A stretch of DNA of 64,000 nt from Streptomyces fagopyri (GCF_009498275.1 NZ_CP045643.1:7192001-7256000), one strand, 5' to 3'; positions 26,678-36,299 are shown, numbered from the stretch's first letter. Made by a program: numbers and translations. The notes: generated by a model not told the origin, from the sequence alone.

Positions 26678-29600
26678 TCACTTCATGGTCAGGAACCGCT
26701 GCACCAGTGCGGCCAGCAACACCGCCAGCAGCGGCAGCGAGAACCAGAAACCGCTCTGCAGCCACCGCAGTTGCCGCACGCCCGGCCGCACCGCGACCCG
26801 GACGATCTCCCGCGCGGTCAGCATCACGATGAGCGCCACGGCCGCCAGGGCGCCGACGACCGACCACGGCGTCCAGGTCACCTGCGGACCGATCGGCCCC
26901 GGATCGGCCTTCGGGACGTTCCCCCCGGGCTGCTCGCGCAGCGTGTACACCGTCGCGTCGCCGTTGACGAGGACCTTCCTGAGGTCCCGCCGGTCGTCGA
27001 GGCTGCGGAGGAGCCGTGCCGGCCAGGCCGCCGGATAGCCGACGTCCATCTGGAGGTAGACCACCTGACTGCGGTTGACCATGAGGTACGAGTTCGGGCC
27101 CGCGTCCTTCAGGGACTTGACCAGACCCGACACCAGGACCGGATCGGTCGGCGCGAGCGTGGGCACGTACCGCACCTTCTCCATGTCCTTCGCGCCCCAC
27201 GGCATCGCGGGCGTCACGTTGTTCACGGTGTCGTTGCTCAGCCACAGCAGCCGAACGGTCGGGTCGTCGTGCGCGTACACGTACGTCATGGCCGCGACCT
27301 CGCCCGGCCTGATCCGCTCGAACGACTCGTTGCCCCAGCGGGCCACCAGGAAGCCGCCCATCAGGAGCAGGCCCGCCATGAGGGCGGCGAGCGGGGCGAG
27401 GCGGCCCCGGTCCTTCTCCCGCTCCTTCGCGGTGACGCCGGTGCGCGGGAACAGGGCGAGACCGGCGAGCAGCGCCGCGCCCGGAAGGGCGAACATGAAG
27501 ACGCGCAGCGCCATTTCGCCGCCGTACGACTGCATGCCGAAGCCGAGGAACGGCACGGAGGCGAGGACCAGCAGCGACCGCTCGCGGTACTTGTGGGCGC
27601 GCCGCCGCCACCAGCCCCAGCAGGCGAGGGCCAGCACACCGCCGGCCAGCAGCACGCGCGCGTACAGGACGAGTTTGTGGGTCGAACTGCCGCCCTGGAT
27701 ACGGCCGGAGACGGACGTCGACACGTTGCTGCCGACCCCGCCGACCCCGCCGAACAGTTCGTTGAAGTGCCCGGACCAGTACGGCTCGGCCATGAAGCCG
27801 ATCCAGACGGAGACCAGCACCGCGAACAGGATGGGCAGGCCGCGCAGTTCGCAGCGGCCGACGAGGACGAGGACCGTGAGGACGCCCAGCATCACGAACG
27901 GGGTGAGCTGATGGGCGGGGACGCTCGCCGCGAACAGGCCGATCAGCACCATGAGCAGTACGGCCCGCCGGTGCCGGTCGGCGGGCTCGACCTCCGCCTC
28001 GCCCGGCCGTGCCTTCGTCCACAGCACGCGCGGTGCCCGGAACCACACCAGGAGGACCGCCACGAAGGCGAGGTAGAGCAGATAGGTGAAGCCCTGCGGG
28101 GAGAAGTAGTCCTGGCCGACCCAGCCGCTCAGGACGAAGACCCAGATGCCGGTCCACTTGGCGCGCCAGCTCGCCCGCAGCGAGCGAACCAGCAGGAACA
28201 GCGGTGCCAGGTAAAGGAGTTGCATGGTCAGCGGCCACCAGCGGATCACCTCGGTGAGGTCGCCGACACCGCAGGCCCTGGCGACGAACGCGGCCGCCGC
28301 GAAGAAGCCGGGCCAGCTCCAGCGCGCGTCGAGGTCCGGCACGGCCGTTCCGGTCCGGTCGATGTAGTCGAGGAACCCGAGGTGCTGCCAGGCCGTCGCG
28401 AACCGCGGTTCGGTCTCGATCACCGCGGGCAGCGCGTGCAGCGAGACCATGGTGGCGAGCAGGGCGACGAGCAGCAGTCCTCTGTGCTCGCCGTTCAACC
28501 GCAGCAGCGCGGCGAAGACCACGATCAGCAGCGCGGCGCCGACGAGGGTGGGCGGCGGCAGGACGGAGACGAGACCGAGGCCGCCCATCCTGCCGAGGGA
28601 GGTGTCGTCGAGACCCAGTACCGGGACCCAGTAGAGGAGCAGTGCGGAGATCAGGAGGACGCCGAGGAGCACACCGGGTACGGAGGGGTGCCGCAGGCGG
28701 TCGCGGAGGGACGGCTTGGAGTCGTCCGGCGGCCGGGGGTCGTCCGGGGCCGGGAGCGCGGTTCCCCGCGCCGGTGCGGAGGCGCTGTCCGTGCCCCCGG
28801 TCTCGAAGGAGGACGGCGGTTCGGAGGCGGGCGTGTCGACGACGGGCGTTGCGAAGGGGGCGTCCGCCTCCGGGACTTCCGCGGGACCGAGGGACGCCTC
28901 CGAACCCGGTTCCCGCGACTCGACCGGCAGCCCCAGGACCGGCGTCGGCAGCTGCCGCGGACGCAGCGCCCAGGTCGGACGGCGATCGGGGCGCGCCGCG
29001 GGTGTCCCGCCGGGCGGTGTGCCCGGCCCCGGCCGTACGTCAGGGCGGCGCTCCTGGTGGTCGAAGTCGACGTGGATGCCGAGGGCGAGGGTGTCGGAGT
29101 CGAGGGCCCAGGCGGGCCCGCGCTTCGGCTCGCCCGGCTCGGCCGCGGGCACGTCGCGCGCGCCGAGGTCGGCGAGGTCCCCGTCCGGAGCCGCGCCCGG
29201 CGGCAGTTCGGCGGGCGGCGCGTGCCGCACGATCTTGAAGAGTCTGGGTGCCGCGATCGACACGATCACCGCGAGGCTGGAGATCTCCGCGACACCCGCG
29301 CCCGTCAGCCCCATCCGGGGCAGCAGGACCACCGTCAGGCCGAGCACGAGGACGCACAACAGGCCCTGCAGATAGGCGAGCCCGGAGGTGCGGCTCTGCG
29401 CGCGCAGTACCGCGAAGTAGGTCTCCATGACGACCCGCAGCAGCGCGCCGGCCGCGAACCAGCGCAGCAACGGGGTCGCCGCCTGCGCGTATCCCTCGCC
29501 GAAGACGCGCAGGATGAGCGGCGCGCCGAGGAAGAGCAGTCCGCACACCGGCAGCATGATCCGGGCCATCCGCTTGAGCGCGGCCCGGGTGTTCATCGCG

Positions 29601-30562
29601 AGCCGCGCCGGGTCGTGCGATCCCTCGACGGTCAGTGAGGCGCCCATGTTGATGGCGAGCAGGTTGACCGTGCCGCCGATCGTGGTGGTGATGTAGAAGT
29701 ACGCGTTGTCGGAGGAGCTGACCTGCGAGGCGACGATCACCGGGACGAGGTAGACCACGGCGAGCGAGAAGAGCGAGCCGGTGTAGTCGCCCGCGAGGAA
29801 GCGGCCGATCTCCCTGACGGAGGGCGGCTCGGCACGGTCCTCGGTCGCCTTGACGTGCCGGGGCACCAGGCGCCGGAAGACCAGCAGTCCGAGCGGCACG
29901 ACCGACAGGGCGATCGCGGCGACCCAGGAGACGAAGACACCGCTGGTGGGGATCGCGGCGGCCAGGGTGATGAGCAGGACCAGCTTGACCGCGGAGAACA
30001 CCGTGTTGCCCACCGGCACCCACAGCGCGCTGCGCAGCCCGGTCAGCACACCGTCCTGGAGCGTCAGCAGCGACCAGGCGACGACCGCGAGGACGAACCC
30101 GAGGCCGGTGAGCGGTCCGTGCAGGAAGCGGTACGAGGGACCCCAGAGGTTCAGGGTGAGCAGGAAGAGGCCGGCGGCCAGTGACACGACGACCGAACTG
30201 CCCGCGTAGGTGCGGAGGATGAGGCGTCCCGTGGAGCGTCCGGCGACCGGTATGAAGCGGGCCAGGGCACCCGTCAGCGTCACCGCGGTCACACCCGCGA
30301 GGAGCTTCATCGCGGCGATGGCAGCGGATCCCTGGCCGACCGCCGAGTCGGAGTAGTAGCGGGCGGCGATCAGCCAGTACCCGAGCCCGAGCACCGCGGA
30401 GATACCGGTGTTGAGCATCAGGGCGTAGGCGTTGCGGAACAGCTGGTTGCCGCCGCCGCCCTCGCGGCCCCGGCCGGGCAGACGGAACCGGCGCCCCGGC
30501 GGCTGCTCGGACGCTTCGGTCGCGGGCGAGGATGCCTGTGCTGTGGTCGTCGTGTCAGACAC
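26678..30562 (-). CDS. Fused polysaccharide flippase and GT-C type glycosyltransferase
   Basis: One uninterrupted 1,294-residue frame. Residues about 40-450 form a 12-14-helix MOP/Wzx-like flippase (start NQLFRNAYALMLNTG). A Pro/Ala/Asp-rich cytoplasmic linker spans about 455-640. From about 645 a second multi-helix membrane module (about 11-13 helices, with an extracytoplasmic AEPYWSGHFNELFG loop and a soluble domain before the last helices) looks like a GT-C transferase or polymerase. The two activities are normally separate proteins. The GTG start overlaps the upstream deacetylase stop (GTGTCTGA), so translation is coupled. Probably it exports a lipid-linked glycan and extends or transfers it outside. 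Confidence 0.85.
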   Translation of the reverse strand: MSDTTTTAQASSPATEASEQPPGRRFRLPGRGREGGGGNQLFRNAYALMLNTGISAVLGLGYWLIAARYYSDSAVGQGSAAIAAMKLLAGVTAVTLTGALARFIPVAGRSTGRLILRTYAGSSVVVSLAAGLFLLTLNLWGPSYRFLHGPLTGLGFVLAVVAWSLLTLQDGVLTGLRSALWVPVGNTVFSAVKLVLLITLAAAIPTSGVFVSWVAAIALSVVPLGLLVFRRLVPRHVKATEDRAEPPSVREIGRFLAGDYTGSLFSLAVVYLVPVIVASQVSSSDNAYFYITTTIGGTVNLLAINMGASLTVEGSHDPARLAMNTRAALKRMARIMLPVCGLLFLGAPLILRVFGEGYAQAATPLLRWFAAGALLRVVMETYFAVLRAQSRTSGLAYLQGLLCVLVLGLTVVLLPRMGLTGAGVAEISSLAVIVSIAAPRLFKIVRHAPPAELPPGAAPDGDLADLGARDVPAAEPGEPKRGPAWALDSDTLALGIHVDFDHQERRPDVRPGPGTPPGGTPAARPDRRPTWALRPRQLPTPVLGLPVESREPGSEASLGPAEVPEADAPFATPVVDTPASEPPSSFETGGTDSASAPARGTALPAPDDPRPPDDSKPSLRDRLRHPSVPGVLLGVLLISALLLYWVPVLGLDDTSLGRMGGLGLVSVLPPPTLVGAALLIVVFAALLRLNGEHRGLLLVALLATMVSLHALPAVIETEPRFATAWQHLGFLDYIDRTGTAVPDLDARWSWPGFFAAAAFVARACGVGDLTEVIRWWPLTMQLLYLAPLFLLVRSLRASWRAKWTGIWVFVLSGWVGQDYFSPQGFTYLLYLAFVAVLLVWFRAPRVLWTKARPGEAEVEPADRHRRAVLLMVLIGLFAASVPAHQLTPFVMLGVLTVLVLVGRCELRGLPILFAVLVSVWIGFMAEPYWSGHFNELFGGVGGVGSNVSTSVSGRIQGGSSTHKLVLYARVLLAGGVLALACWGWWRRRAHKYRERSLLVLASVPFLGFGMQSYGGEMALRVFMFALPGAALLAGLALFPRTGVTAKEREKDRGRLAPLAALMAGLLLMGGFLVARWGNESFERIRPGEVAAMTYVYAHDDPTVRLLWLSNDTVNNVTPAMPWGAKDMEKVRYVPTLAPTDPVLVSGLVKSLKDAGPNSYLMVNRSQVVYLQMDVGYPAAWPARLLRSLDDRRDLRKVLVNGDATVYTLREQPGGNVPKADPGPIGPQVTWTPWSVVGALAAVALIVMLTAREIVRVAVRPGVRQLRWLQSGFWFSLPLLAVLLAALVQRFLTMK

Positions 30563-31355
30563 GGGAACGGATGGCCTTCCGGCGGACCTGTCGTGCTCTT
30601 CGGACCATGGCGTACCCCTTGGTCAGGGCGCGGTCCCGGGCGAAATTGCGGGCGATCGCGCGGCCCTCGACGAGCCGCTCGAACTCCTCGACATCGGTGC
30701 TGCGGCGCACGGTGACGCGCTCCAGGGCGTACGGGCCCTGCCGCCGGCGCGCCAGGGCGTTGCCGACGGCGAGGGACTGGGCGAAGCCCGCCTCCCGCAC
30801 CGCGCGGCGCACCCGGCGGCTGGAGTATCCGTAGGGGTACGCGAACGAACCGGGCCGGGCGCCCAGTTCGTCGGCGACGATCTCCCGGCAGCGCCGCACC
30901 TCGAACCGGAGCGCGTCGTCGTCGATCTGGTCCAGCTGCGGGTGGGTGTGGCTGTGGCCGCCGATCTCGACCTGCTCGGCGGCGAGTTCACGTACCTGGT
31001 CCCAGCTCAGCATCGTGTCGAGGCCGCCCCCGGTGTCGTACGGCCCGCGCAGCCAGCCCGTCGAGACGAACAGGGTGGAGGCGAAGCCGTGTTCGGCGAG
31101 CACGGGCAGCGCGTGCCGGTGCACGCCCTCGTATCCGTCGTCGAAGGTGATCAGGACGGGCCGGGCGGGCAGGGCCGCGCCACGGCGCCACCCGGCCGCC
31201 AGCTCCGCCGTGCCGACCGGGGTGAATCCCCGGTCCCCGAGGAGTGCCATCTGCTCGGCGAACGCCTCGGGCGCGACGGACAGGGCACGCGTCGCGTCGT
31301 TGGGCGCGGCGGCGACCGAGTGGTACATGAGGATGGGTACGGGGGAGTCGCTCAC
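30555..31355 (-). CDS. Polysaccharide deacetylase (carbohydrate esterase 4)
   Basis: 266 residues from the GTG at 31355 (GGAAGGCGG upstream). The NodB core is intact: metal Asp motif LITFDDGYEG, then GGHSHTHPQL with the His pair, and the FAYPYGYSS motif. CE4 enzymes remove N- or O-acetyl groups from glycans. There is no signal peptide, so it may act on cytoplasmic or membrane-side precursors, or be exported in another way. Third from last in translation coupling: 76 bases after the GT2 stop and overlapping the flippase-fusion start by 8 bases. Confidence 0.9.
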   Translation of the reverse strand: MSDSPVPILMYHSVAAAPNDATRALSVAPEAFAEQMALLGDRGFTPVGTAELAAGWRRGAALPARPVLITFDDGYEGVHRHALPVLAEHGFASTLFVSTGWLRGPYDTGGGLDTMLSWDQVRELAAEQVEIGGHSHTHPQLDQIDDDALRFEVRRCREIVADELGARPGSFAYPYGYSSRRVRRAVREAGFAQSLAVGNALARRRQGPYALERVTVRRSTDVEEFERLVEGRAIARNFARDRALTKGYAMVRRARQVRRKAIRSRV

Positions 31356-31431
31356 CGGGCGCCGCCTTCCGCGCGGGCGCGCGCCCGCCCCGTTCCGCCG
31401 TGGCGCCCCGTGCCGGACACGGGTCCTGTTC

Positions 31432-32436
31432 TCATGCCGCCGCCTCCTCGGGCCGCGGACCGTCCCCGATCTCCACCACCGAGAACACCGCCCCACCCCT
31501 GCGGGCCCGGAGGCTGCCGAGCACGTAGCCGCCGGCCGCGGTGAGGACCCCGGCGACGATGGCGCCGGCGCGGCCCGCGCCACCCGGGCGGGCCAGTACC
31601 GCGTCGCGCACGCCACGCACGACTCCGGCGGGCAGGACGCGGGTGGTGTACCGGCGCTCGGACTCCAGGCCCTTCGCGGCGCCGACGCTGCGGGCCACCA
31701 GTGCCTTGGACAGGCCTTCGGCGTAGGTGCGGGTGCGGAAGTACGCGAAGTGCTCACGCACCCGTGGCACCCGGTGGTGGATCACCGCGCGGTCGTCGAT
31801 CAGCAGGATCGCGTCCGGCCTGGCGCGGGTGAGACGGATGCACAGTTCCGTCTCCTCGCAGCCCAGCGGACGCTTGTCGCCGTCGCGCCCGATGCCGGTC
31901 GCGAAGCCGCCCGCCGCGTCGAACGCGGTGCGGCGGAAAGAAGCGTTTCCGCCGAGGACGTTGCGGACCTGGACCCTGCCCTCGGGCAGGCCCTTGTACG
32001 TGCAGCCCACCACCCAGTCGAACTCCTCGGGGAACCAGGACGGGCGGCGGCCCGACGCCCAGACGGGCATCGTGCGGCCGCCGACGGCCATGACCCGCGG
32101 GTCCGCGTACCCCGCGGCGAAGTGCCGCAGCCAGTCCCGCTCGGCCACGGCGTCGTCGTCGAGGAACGCGATGATCGCGCCGCCCGCGGCGGCGATCCCG
32201 GTGTTGCGGCCGGCGGACAGACCGCGCGGGCCCGCGTTGGCGAGCACCCGGACCGTCTCGGTCTCCTCGTACTCCCTACTCAGCCGTTCCAGCAGCGTGG
32301 GGTTGTGGTCCACGACGAGGAGCGTCTCCAGGGCGGGCCGTGACTGCGCCCGTACCGAGGAGACCGCCGCGAGGATGTCCTCCCAGCGGTCCTCGGTGTA
32401 GACGCAGACCACCACGGAGATGTCGGGACCGCTCAA
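31432..32436 (-). CDS. GT2 glycosyltransferase
   Basis: 334 residues from a TTG at 32436 that overlaps the upstream stop as TTGA, with GGGAGAGG ahead of it. GT-A fold: VVVCVYTEDRW start, LVVDHNP, GLSAGRNTGI, and the metal motif FLDDDA, followed by the CEETELCIRL region with the likely catalytic acid. A C-terminal part with a weak hydrophobic stretch may attach it to the membrane. Similar to family 2 rhamnosyl- or mycofactocin-type transferases. Donor and acceptor unknown. Confidence 0.88.
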   Translation of the reverse strand: MSGPDISVVVCVYTEDRWEDILAAVSSVRAQSRPALETLLVVDHNPTLLERLSREYEETETVRVLANAGPRGLSAGRNTGIAAAGGAIIAFLDDDAVAERDWLRHFAAGYADPRVMAVGGRTMPVWASGRRPSWFPEEFDWVVGCTYKGLPEGRVQVRNVLGGNASFRRTAFDAAGGFATGIGRDGDKRPLGCEETELCIRLTRARPDAILLIDDRAVIHHRVPRVREHFAYFRTRTYAEGLSKALVARSVGAAKGLESERRYTTRVLPAGVVRGVRDAVLARPGGAGRAGAIVAGVLTAAGGYVLGSLRARRGGAVFSVVEIGDGPRPEEAAA

Positions 32437-33251
32437 GACACCTCTCCCTGGCGCGAGTCGAGCTGGGACGCGTGCGGCCGGCGGCGCAGCGCGCGCCGGT
32501 TGGAGCGCTCCTTGAGGATGACCTTGAGGACCCGCAGTCCGTCCCGCACCGCGCGCAGGTTGCTCGCGCCGTGGATTCGGAGGTACTCGTGGCTGGGAAT
32601 CTCCTGCACCTTGAGACCCGCCTTGACCACCCGGATGTTCATCAGGGTCTCGACCTCGAAACCGGTGCAGTCGAGGTCGATCTCGTCCAGGCAGTGCCGC
32701 CAGAACGCGTTGTAGCCGTAGCAGAGATCGGTGTAGCGGGCGCCGAACTTGGCGTTGACGACCGCGCACAGGACCCTGTTGCCGAGCTTGCGGACGGGTG
32801 TCATGTCGGACGTGCCGCCGCCGTTGGCGAACCGCGAGCCCTTGGCGAAGTCCGCCCCGGACACCAGCGCGGACACATAGGACACGATCTCGTGGCCGTC
32901 GGCCGAGCCGTCCGCGTCGACCATGACGATGATGTCGCCGGTGCACGCCTCGAACCCGGTGATCAGCGCGTCGCCCTTGCCCTTGCCGCGCTGCTCGACG
33001 ACCTTGACGTCGGGCCACAGTTCGCGGGCCACCCGGACGGTGTCGTCGGTGGAATTGCCGTCCACAAGAACCACTTCGTGGATCCAGCCGGGAAGTGTCT
33101 TGAAGACATGGGGGAGATTCTCCGCCTCGTTCATCGCGGGAATCACCACACTCACCGGTGGCGCAATGGCCAGGTGAGAGGAGATCGGCCGGTATTTGCC
33201 GACCGCTGACGGATCATCGCCCGAAATGGCTGGGCGCAGGACTGAGCTCAT
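32433..33251 (-). CDS. GT2 dolichyl-phosphate-mannose-synthase-like glycosyltransferase
   Basis: 272 residues from the ATG at 33251 (GAGAGGGA upstream). GT-A motifs: PAMNEAENLP, LVDGNSTDDT, GKGKGDA and VDADGSADGHEI, the pattern of DPM1/polyprenyl-phosphate glycosyltransferases, here without C-terminal membrane helices. Probably makes a polyprenyl-phosphate sugar donor for the membrane glycosyltransferase encoded downstream. Coupled to the next GT2 gene through TTGA. Confidence 0.88.
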   Translation of the reverse strand: MSSVLRPAISGDDPSAVGKYRPISSHLAIAPPVSVVIPAMNEAENLPHVFKTLPGWIHEVVLVDGNSTDDTVRVARELWPDVKVVEQRGKGKGDALITGFEACTGDIIVMVDADGSADGHEIVSYVSALVSGADFAKGSRFANGGGTSDMTPVRKLGNRVLCAVVNAKFGARYTDLCYGYNAFWRHCLDEIDLDCTGFEVETLMNIRVVKAGLKVQEIPSHEYLRIHGASNLRAVRDGLRVLKVILKERSNRRALRRRPHASQLDSRQGEVS

Positions 33252-33623
33252 GAGTCTGGTCCCTCTCGTCCGGTGGACCGCCCGCCCCTGGGCGGTCCGG
33301 CTCTTTGTCCGGTTCGAAAGGGGGGTTCTCACTTGCGGCATGACGGAGCGGATCTCCGTGCGTGCCGGGTGAGCTGGCAAAGCTTGCCGGCTTTCGGACA
33401 TACGGAAGCCGGTCGCGCGGCACGGCTCGGCACGAGTGTGGTCACCGAGCACGGCACCCCCCTACCGCGCTCCGCGCCGGGCGTCCTGCGCGATCTTGAG
33501 CCCTCCCCTAGATCGCATACGCATGACGGTCCGATGCGGTGAGATGTATGACGATATTGACGATTGTGTCTCTATGGCAAGGCCTGGAACGTGACCTCAC
33601 GTTTTTGTTGGTTTGGCCGTTAC
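33252..33623. other. Intergenic region inside the polysaccharide run; candidate promoter
   Basis: No gene. On the minus strand TTGCCA (33575-33580) and TATCGT (33551-33556) are 18 bp apart and could start transcription of the glycosyltransferase genes with a leader of roughly 290 nt. CGTTACCTAACG at 33618-33629 is a small palindrome at the end of the preceding gene. Confidence 0.35.
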
Positions 33624-34718
33624 CTAACGAATCGAACGGATTTTCCCCATCCGTTTGAGAATTCTGTCGGCGGGCTCGAAGAACTCCGGCCGCGACAGCA
33701 CCATGTTGCGCAGCGCCCGGACCGGAGCGCGCCGCGCCCGGTGTCCGACCGCGACCGGGTGACGCCGGGTCACCCACCCCTCGGAAACGGAGAGTTCCCG
33801 CGTCTTGAGGGAGTCCTTGTATTCCTTCTGGCCCCGCCCGAGATCCAGATAGGCAATTCCGTCGGCCGCCGCCGCCTCGGCCATCCGCAAATGCATGATC
33901 AGCCCCGGCGAGTACTTCGCGAACGCCGGATCATAGGCGGGGAACCAGCAGGCGAGGACGCGCTCGGTACGCAGGCCGAAGTGTGCGGCGACCGGCTTCC
34001 CGCCGGCGTACAGCACGGACAGGATGCCCGCGAACGACTCGGAGCGGGTGTGGAAGAGCTGTAGCGCCAGATGGTTGATCCAGGCGTGCGCGAAGCGGTC
34101 GCTGCGCCCGGTTCTTCGGTACTGCGCGGACTTCCAGTCCATCAGGGTGCGCAGGACGGCGGGGTCGCGCTCGTCGTGGACGTAGCGCACCTCGCCGGCG
34201 TCCCGGCCGAGCCTGCGCTCCTTGGCGAGCGTGGTACGGGTGAACTTCGGCGAGCGGGCGCGCAGTTGGCGCAGATACGTTTCGTAGCCCTGGTCGACGT
34301 CCATGACCGGTGACGCGAAGGAGCCGGAGGCGCCCGTCTCGAACGGTCGCTGGCCCTCCACCAGATGGTCGAACTCCCATACGGCGAGCCCGCACTCCCG
34401 CAGCAGGTCCTGGGCGTCCCAGGTGAAGCCGGGGCGGTGCACCAGGCCCTGGCAGTCGGAGACGCCGAGGCCGACGGCCCGTCCCACGCCCGTGGTGGAT
34501 CTCTGGAACGGGAAGAAGGCCGCGGGTTCGCCGTCCTCGCGGGCCACCGCGATCCGCACGCCCCGTCGGCAGCGTCCCACCGCGAGAGTGAACTCGGGTG
34601 ACAGGAAGGGATTCGCCAGCTCCGGCGAGCCGTTCAGATGGGCCTTCGACTGCAAAGCCGTCCAGGCCGCCCGGTCGGCGGTGCTCAGTTCGCCGGGGCG
34701 GTACACGCGTATGTCCAC
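33624..34718 (-). CDS. CelD/BcsL-like GNAT acyltransferase
   Basis: 364 residues. The GTG at 34718 starts one base after the upstream stop; an in-frame GTG at 34745 is an alternative. Two GNAT-like halves with the conserved segment SPKFTRTTLAKERRL and the late DLGRGQKEYKDSLKT match the CelD/BcsL acetyltransferase family found in polysaccharide clusters, related to FemAB-like peptidyl/acyl transferases. Likely acylates a sugar in the pathway. Stands before the GT2 genes, separated by 372 bp. Confidence 0.85.
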   Translation of the reverse strand: MDIRVYRPGELSTADRAAWTALQSKAHLNGSPELANPFLSPEFTLAVGRCRRGVRIAVAREDGEPAAFFPFQRSTTGVGRAVGLGVSDCQGLVHRPGFTWDAQDLLRECGLAVWEFDHLVEGQRPFETGASGSFASPVMDVDQGYETYLRQLRARSPKFTRTTLAKERRLGRDAGEVRYVHDERDPAVLRTLMDWKSAQYRRTGRSDRFAHAWINHLALQLFHTRSESFAGILSVLYAGGKPVAAHFGLRTERVLACWFPAYDPAFAKYSPGLIMHLRMAEAAAADGIAYLDLGRGQKEYKDSLKTRELSVSEGWVTRRHPVAVGHRARRAPVRALRNMVLSRPEFFEPADRILKRMGKIRSIR

Positions 34719-34719
34719 T

Positions 34720-35145
34720 TCAGGAGGTCCGTCTTCTCGCGGCACGGCCGCGCAGCCGCCCCACCGTCACCAGCAGGAGAACGAGGGAGCTGATCGCGGC
34801 CACTGCCGCGATCCCGCCGGGGACCGACCAGCGGTGCACCGCCAGCATTCCCTGGGCGACGAGGAGATCGACGGCGATCGCCCCCGCGACGGACACCACC
34901 GTGCGGGCGAAGGGATCCAGCCCGCGCAGCGCGGCTCCGATCGCGGCCGCGGGCGCGGCGAGCAGGAAGAACAGCGTGAACGGGGCGCGCAGCGCGGAGT
35001 CCACGTCGGCGAGCGCGAGTACCGCGCCCACTCCCGCGACGGCCACCGCCGCGCCCGAGAGCAAAGGGATCAGGTCCCTGCCCGGATCCTGCCCCGACCG
35101 GGCGTCGCTGTCTGATGAAGGTGACTTGATGCCTAAGGTCTGCAT
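34720..35145 (-). CDS. Small four-helix membrane protein of the polysaccharide run
   Basis: 141 residues if started at the ATG at 35145. About four hydrophobic helices (LLSGAAVAVAGVGAVLALA, APFTLFFLLAAPAAAIGA, VVSVAGAIAVDLLVAQ, IAAVAAISSLVLLLVTVG) and an Arg-rich C-terminus. No family recognised. Its stop is one base before the acyltransferase start, so it probably heads the operon. On the minus strand TTGACG (35209-35214) and GACATT (35185-35190) lie 18 bp apart as a possible promoter. The start codon is not certain, as the ribosome site is weak. Confidence 0.65.
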   Translation of the reverse strand: MQTLGIKSPSSDSDARSGQDPGRDLIPLLSGAAVAVAGVGAVLALADVDSALRAPFTLFFLLAAPAAAIGAALRGLDPFARTVVSVAGAIAVDLLVAQGMLAVHRWSVPGGIAAVAAISSLVLLLVTVGRLRGRAARRRTS

Positions 35146-35486
35146 TGGCGACTTTGCCCCCCGAAGCGCCGGATGCCGGGCTTCAATGTCGCGCAGCGGG
35201 CTGGCGGACGTCAAGACGCGGTTCGTCCGAGGTGGGCTTCTTGGGCGATTTCAAACCTTGGGCGGCGTTGTTCCGCAGGTGTTCTCCGAAGGTGTCGGCC
35301 GGCCCGTACGAACTGTGCCGGGAATGCCGCGAGTTGGTTGCGGACAGGAAGATGCAATCACGAAGCCGCCGGTGAGCGCGGTGCCGCGGTCCCGGCCCTC
35401 GCGGAAATCTTTGGCATGGACACTTCCTGTCAACACGCGTAGCTGCTACCAAAGTTGTGGCAGAGATCCTGCTAAAGGGAGGTTCC
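35146..35486. other. Divergent intergenic region
   Basis: Holds the putative leftward promoter of the polysaccharide genes. Near 35430-35455 there is a sequence with an ACGCGT core (TCAACACGCGTAGCTGCTA), likely part of the lipase promoter. No gene seen. Confidence 0.35.
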
Positions 35487-36293
35487 ATGAGACGTTCCCG
35501 AATTACGGCATACGTGGCCTCACTCCTCCTCGCCGTCGGCGGTGCCCTCACCGGGGCAGCGGCGGCGCAGGCGTCCCCCACCGCGGCCGTCACCGGTTAT
35601 GTGGCCCTCGGCGACTCCTACTCCTCGGGGGTCGGCGCCGACAGTTACATCAGCTCCAGCGGCGACTGCCTGCGCAGCACGAAGTCGTACCCCTACCTCT
35701 GGGCCGCCGCCCATTCACCCTCGTCGTTCGCGTTCACGGCCTGCTCGGGCGCTCGTACGGGTGACGTCCTCGCCAACCAGCTCGCCCCGCTCAACTCCTC
35801 CACCGGTCTCGTCTCGATCAGCATCGGCGGCAACGACGCCGGATTCGCCGACGTCATGACCACCTGCGTACTCCAGTCGGACAGCGGCTGTCTGTCCCGG
35901 ATCGCCACCGCCAAGGCGTACGTCGACTCGACGCTCCCCGGTCAACTCGACACCGTCTACTCCACGATCAGCGCCAAAGCACCCGCCGCGCACGTGGTGG
36001 TGCTCGGCTACCCCCGGTTCTACAAGCTGGGCGCGACCTGCCTCGGCCTCTCCGACACCAAGCGCGCCGCGATCAACGGCGCCGCCGACTACCTGGACAG
36101 CGCCATCGCCAAGCGCGCCGCCGACCACGGCTTCACCTTCGGCGACGTCAGGACCACCTTCACCGGCCACGAGCTCTGCTCCGGCAGTGCGTGGCTGCAC
36201 AGTCTCAACCTGCTGAACATCACCGAGTCGTACCACCCGACCGCGGCCGGCCACTCCGGCGGCTATCTGCCGGTCTTCACCGGCGCGGCCTGA
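35487..36293 (+). CDS. Secreted SGNH-family lipase/esterase
   Basis: 268 residues; AAAGGGAGG precedes the ATG at 35487. A signal peptide ends near QAS (about residue 30). SGNH blocks: GDSYSSG with the nucleophile Ser, GGNDAGF with the oxyanion Gly/Asn, and ESYHPTAAGH with the catalytic His. Even Cys spacing suggests disulfides, as in the crystallised streptomycete SGNH esterases. From memory it resembles the S. coelicolor secreted lipase SCO1725. It is convergent with the kinase gene (6 bases between stops). Confidence 0.92.
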   Translation: MRRSRITAYVASLLLAVGGALTGAAAAQASPTAAVTGYVALGDSYSSGVGADSYISSSGDCLRSTKSYPYLWAAAHSPSSFAFTACSGARTGDVLANQLAPLNSSTGLVSISIGGNDAGFADVMTTCVLQSDSGCLSRIATAKAYVDSTLPGQLDTVYSTISAKAPAAHVVVLGYPRFYKLGATCLGLSDTKRAAINGAADYLDSAIAKRAADHGFTFGDVRTTFTGHELCSGSAWLHSLNLLNITESYHPTAAGHSGGYLPVFTGAA

Positions 36294-36299
36294 CAGGCC

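Noticed and set aside
26771..29638. A 955-codon open frame on the plus strand opposite the flippase fusion
   Set aside because: Arg/Gln/His-rich nonsense composition typical of an antisense frame; the minus strand has clear membrane domains.
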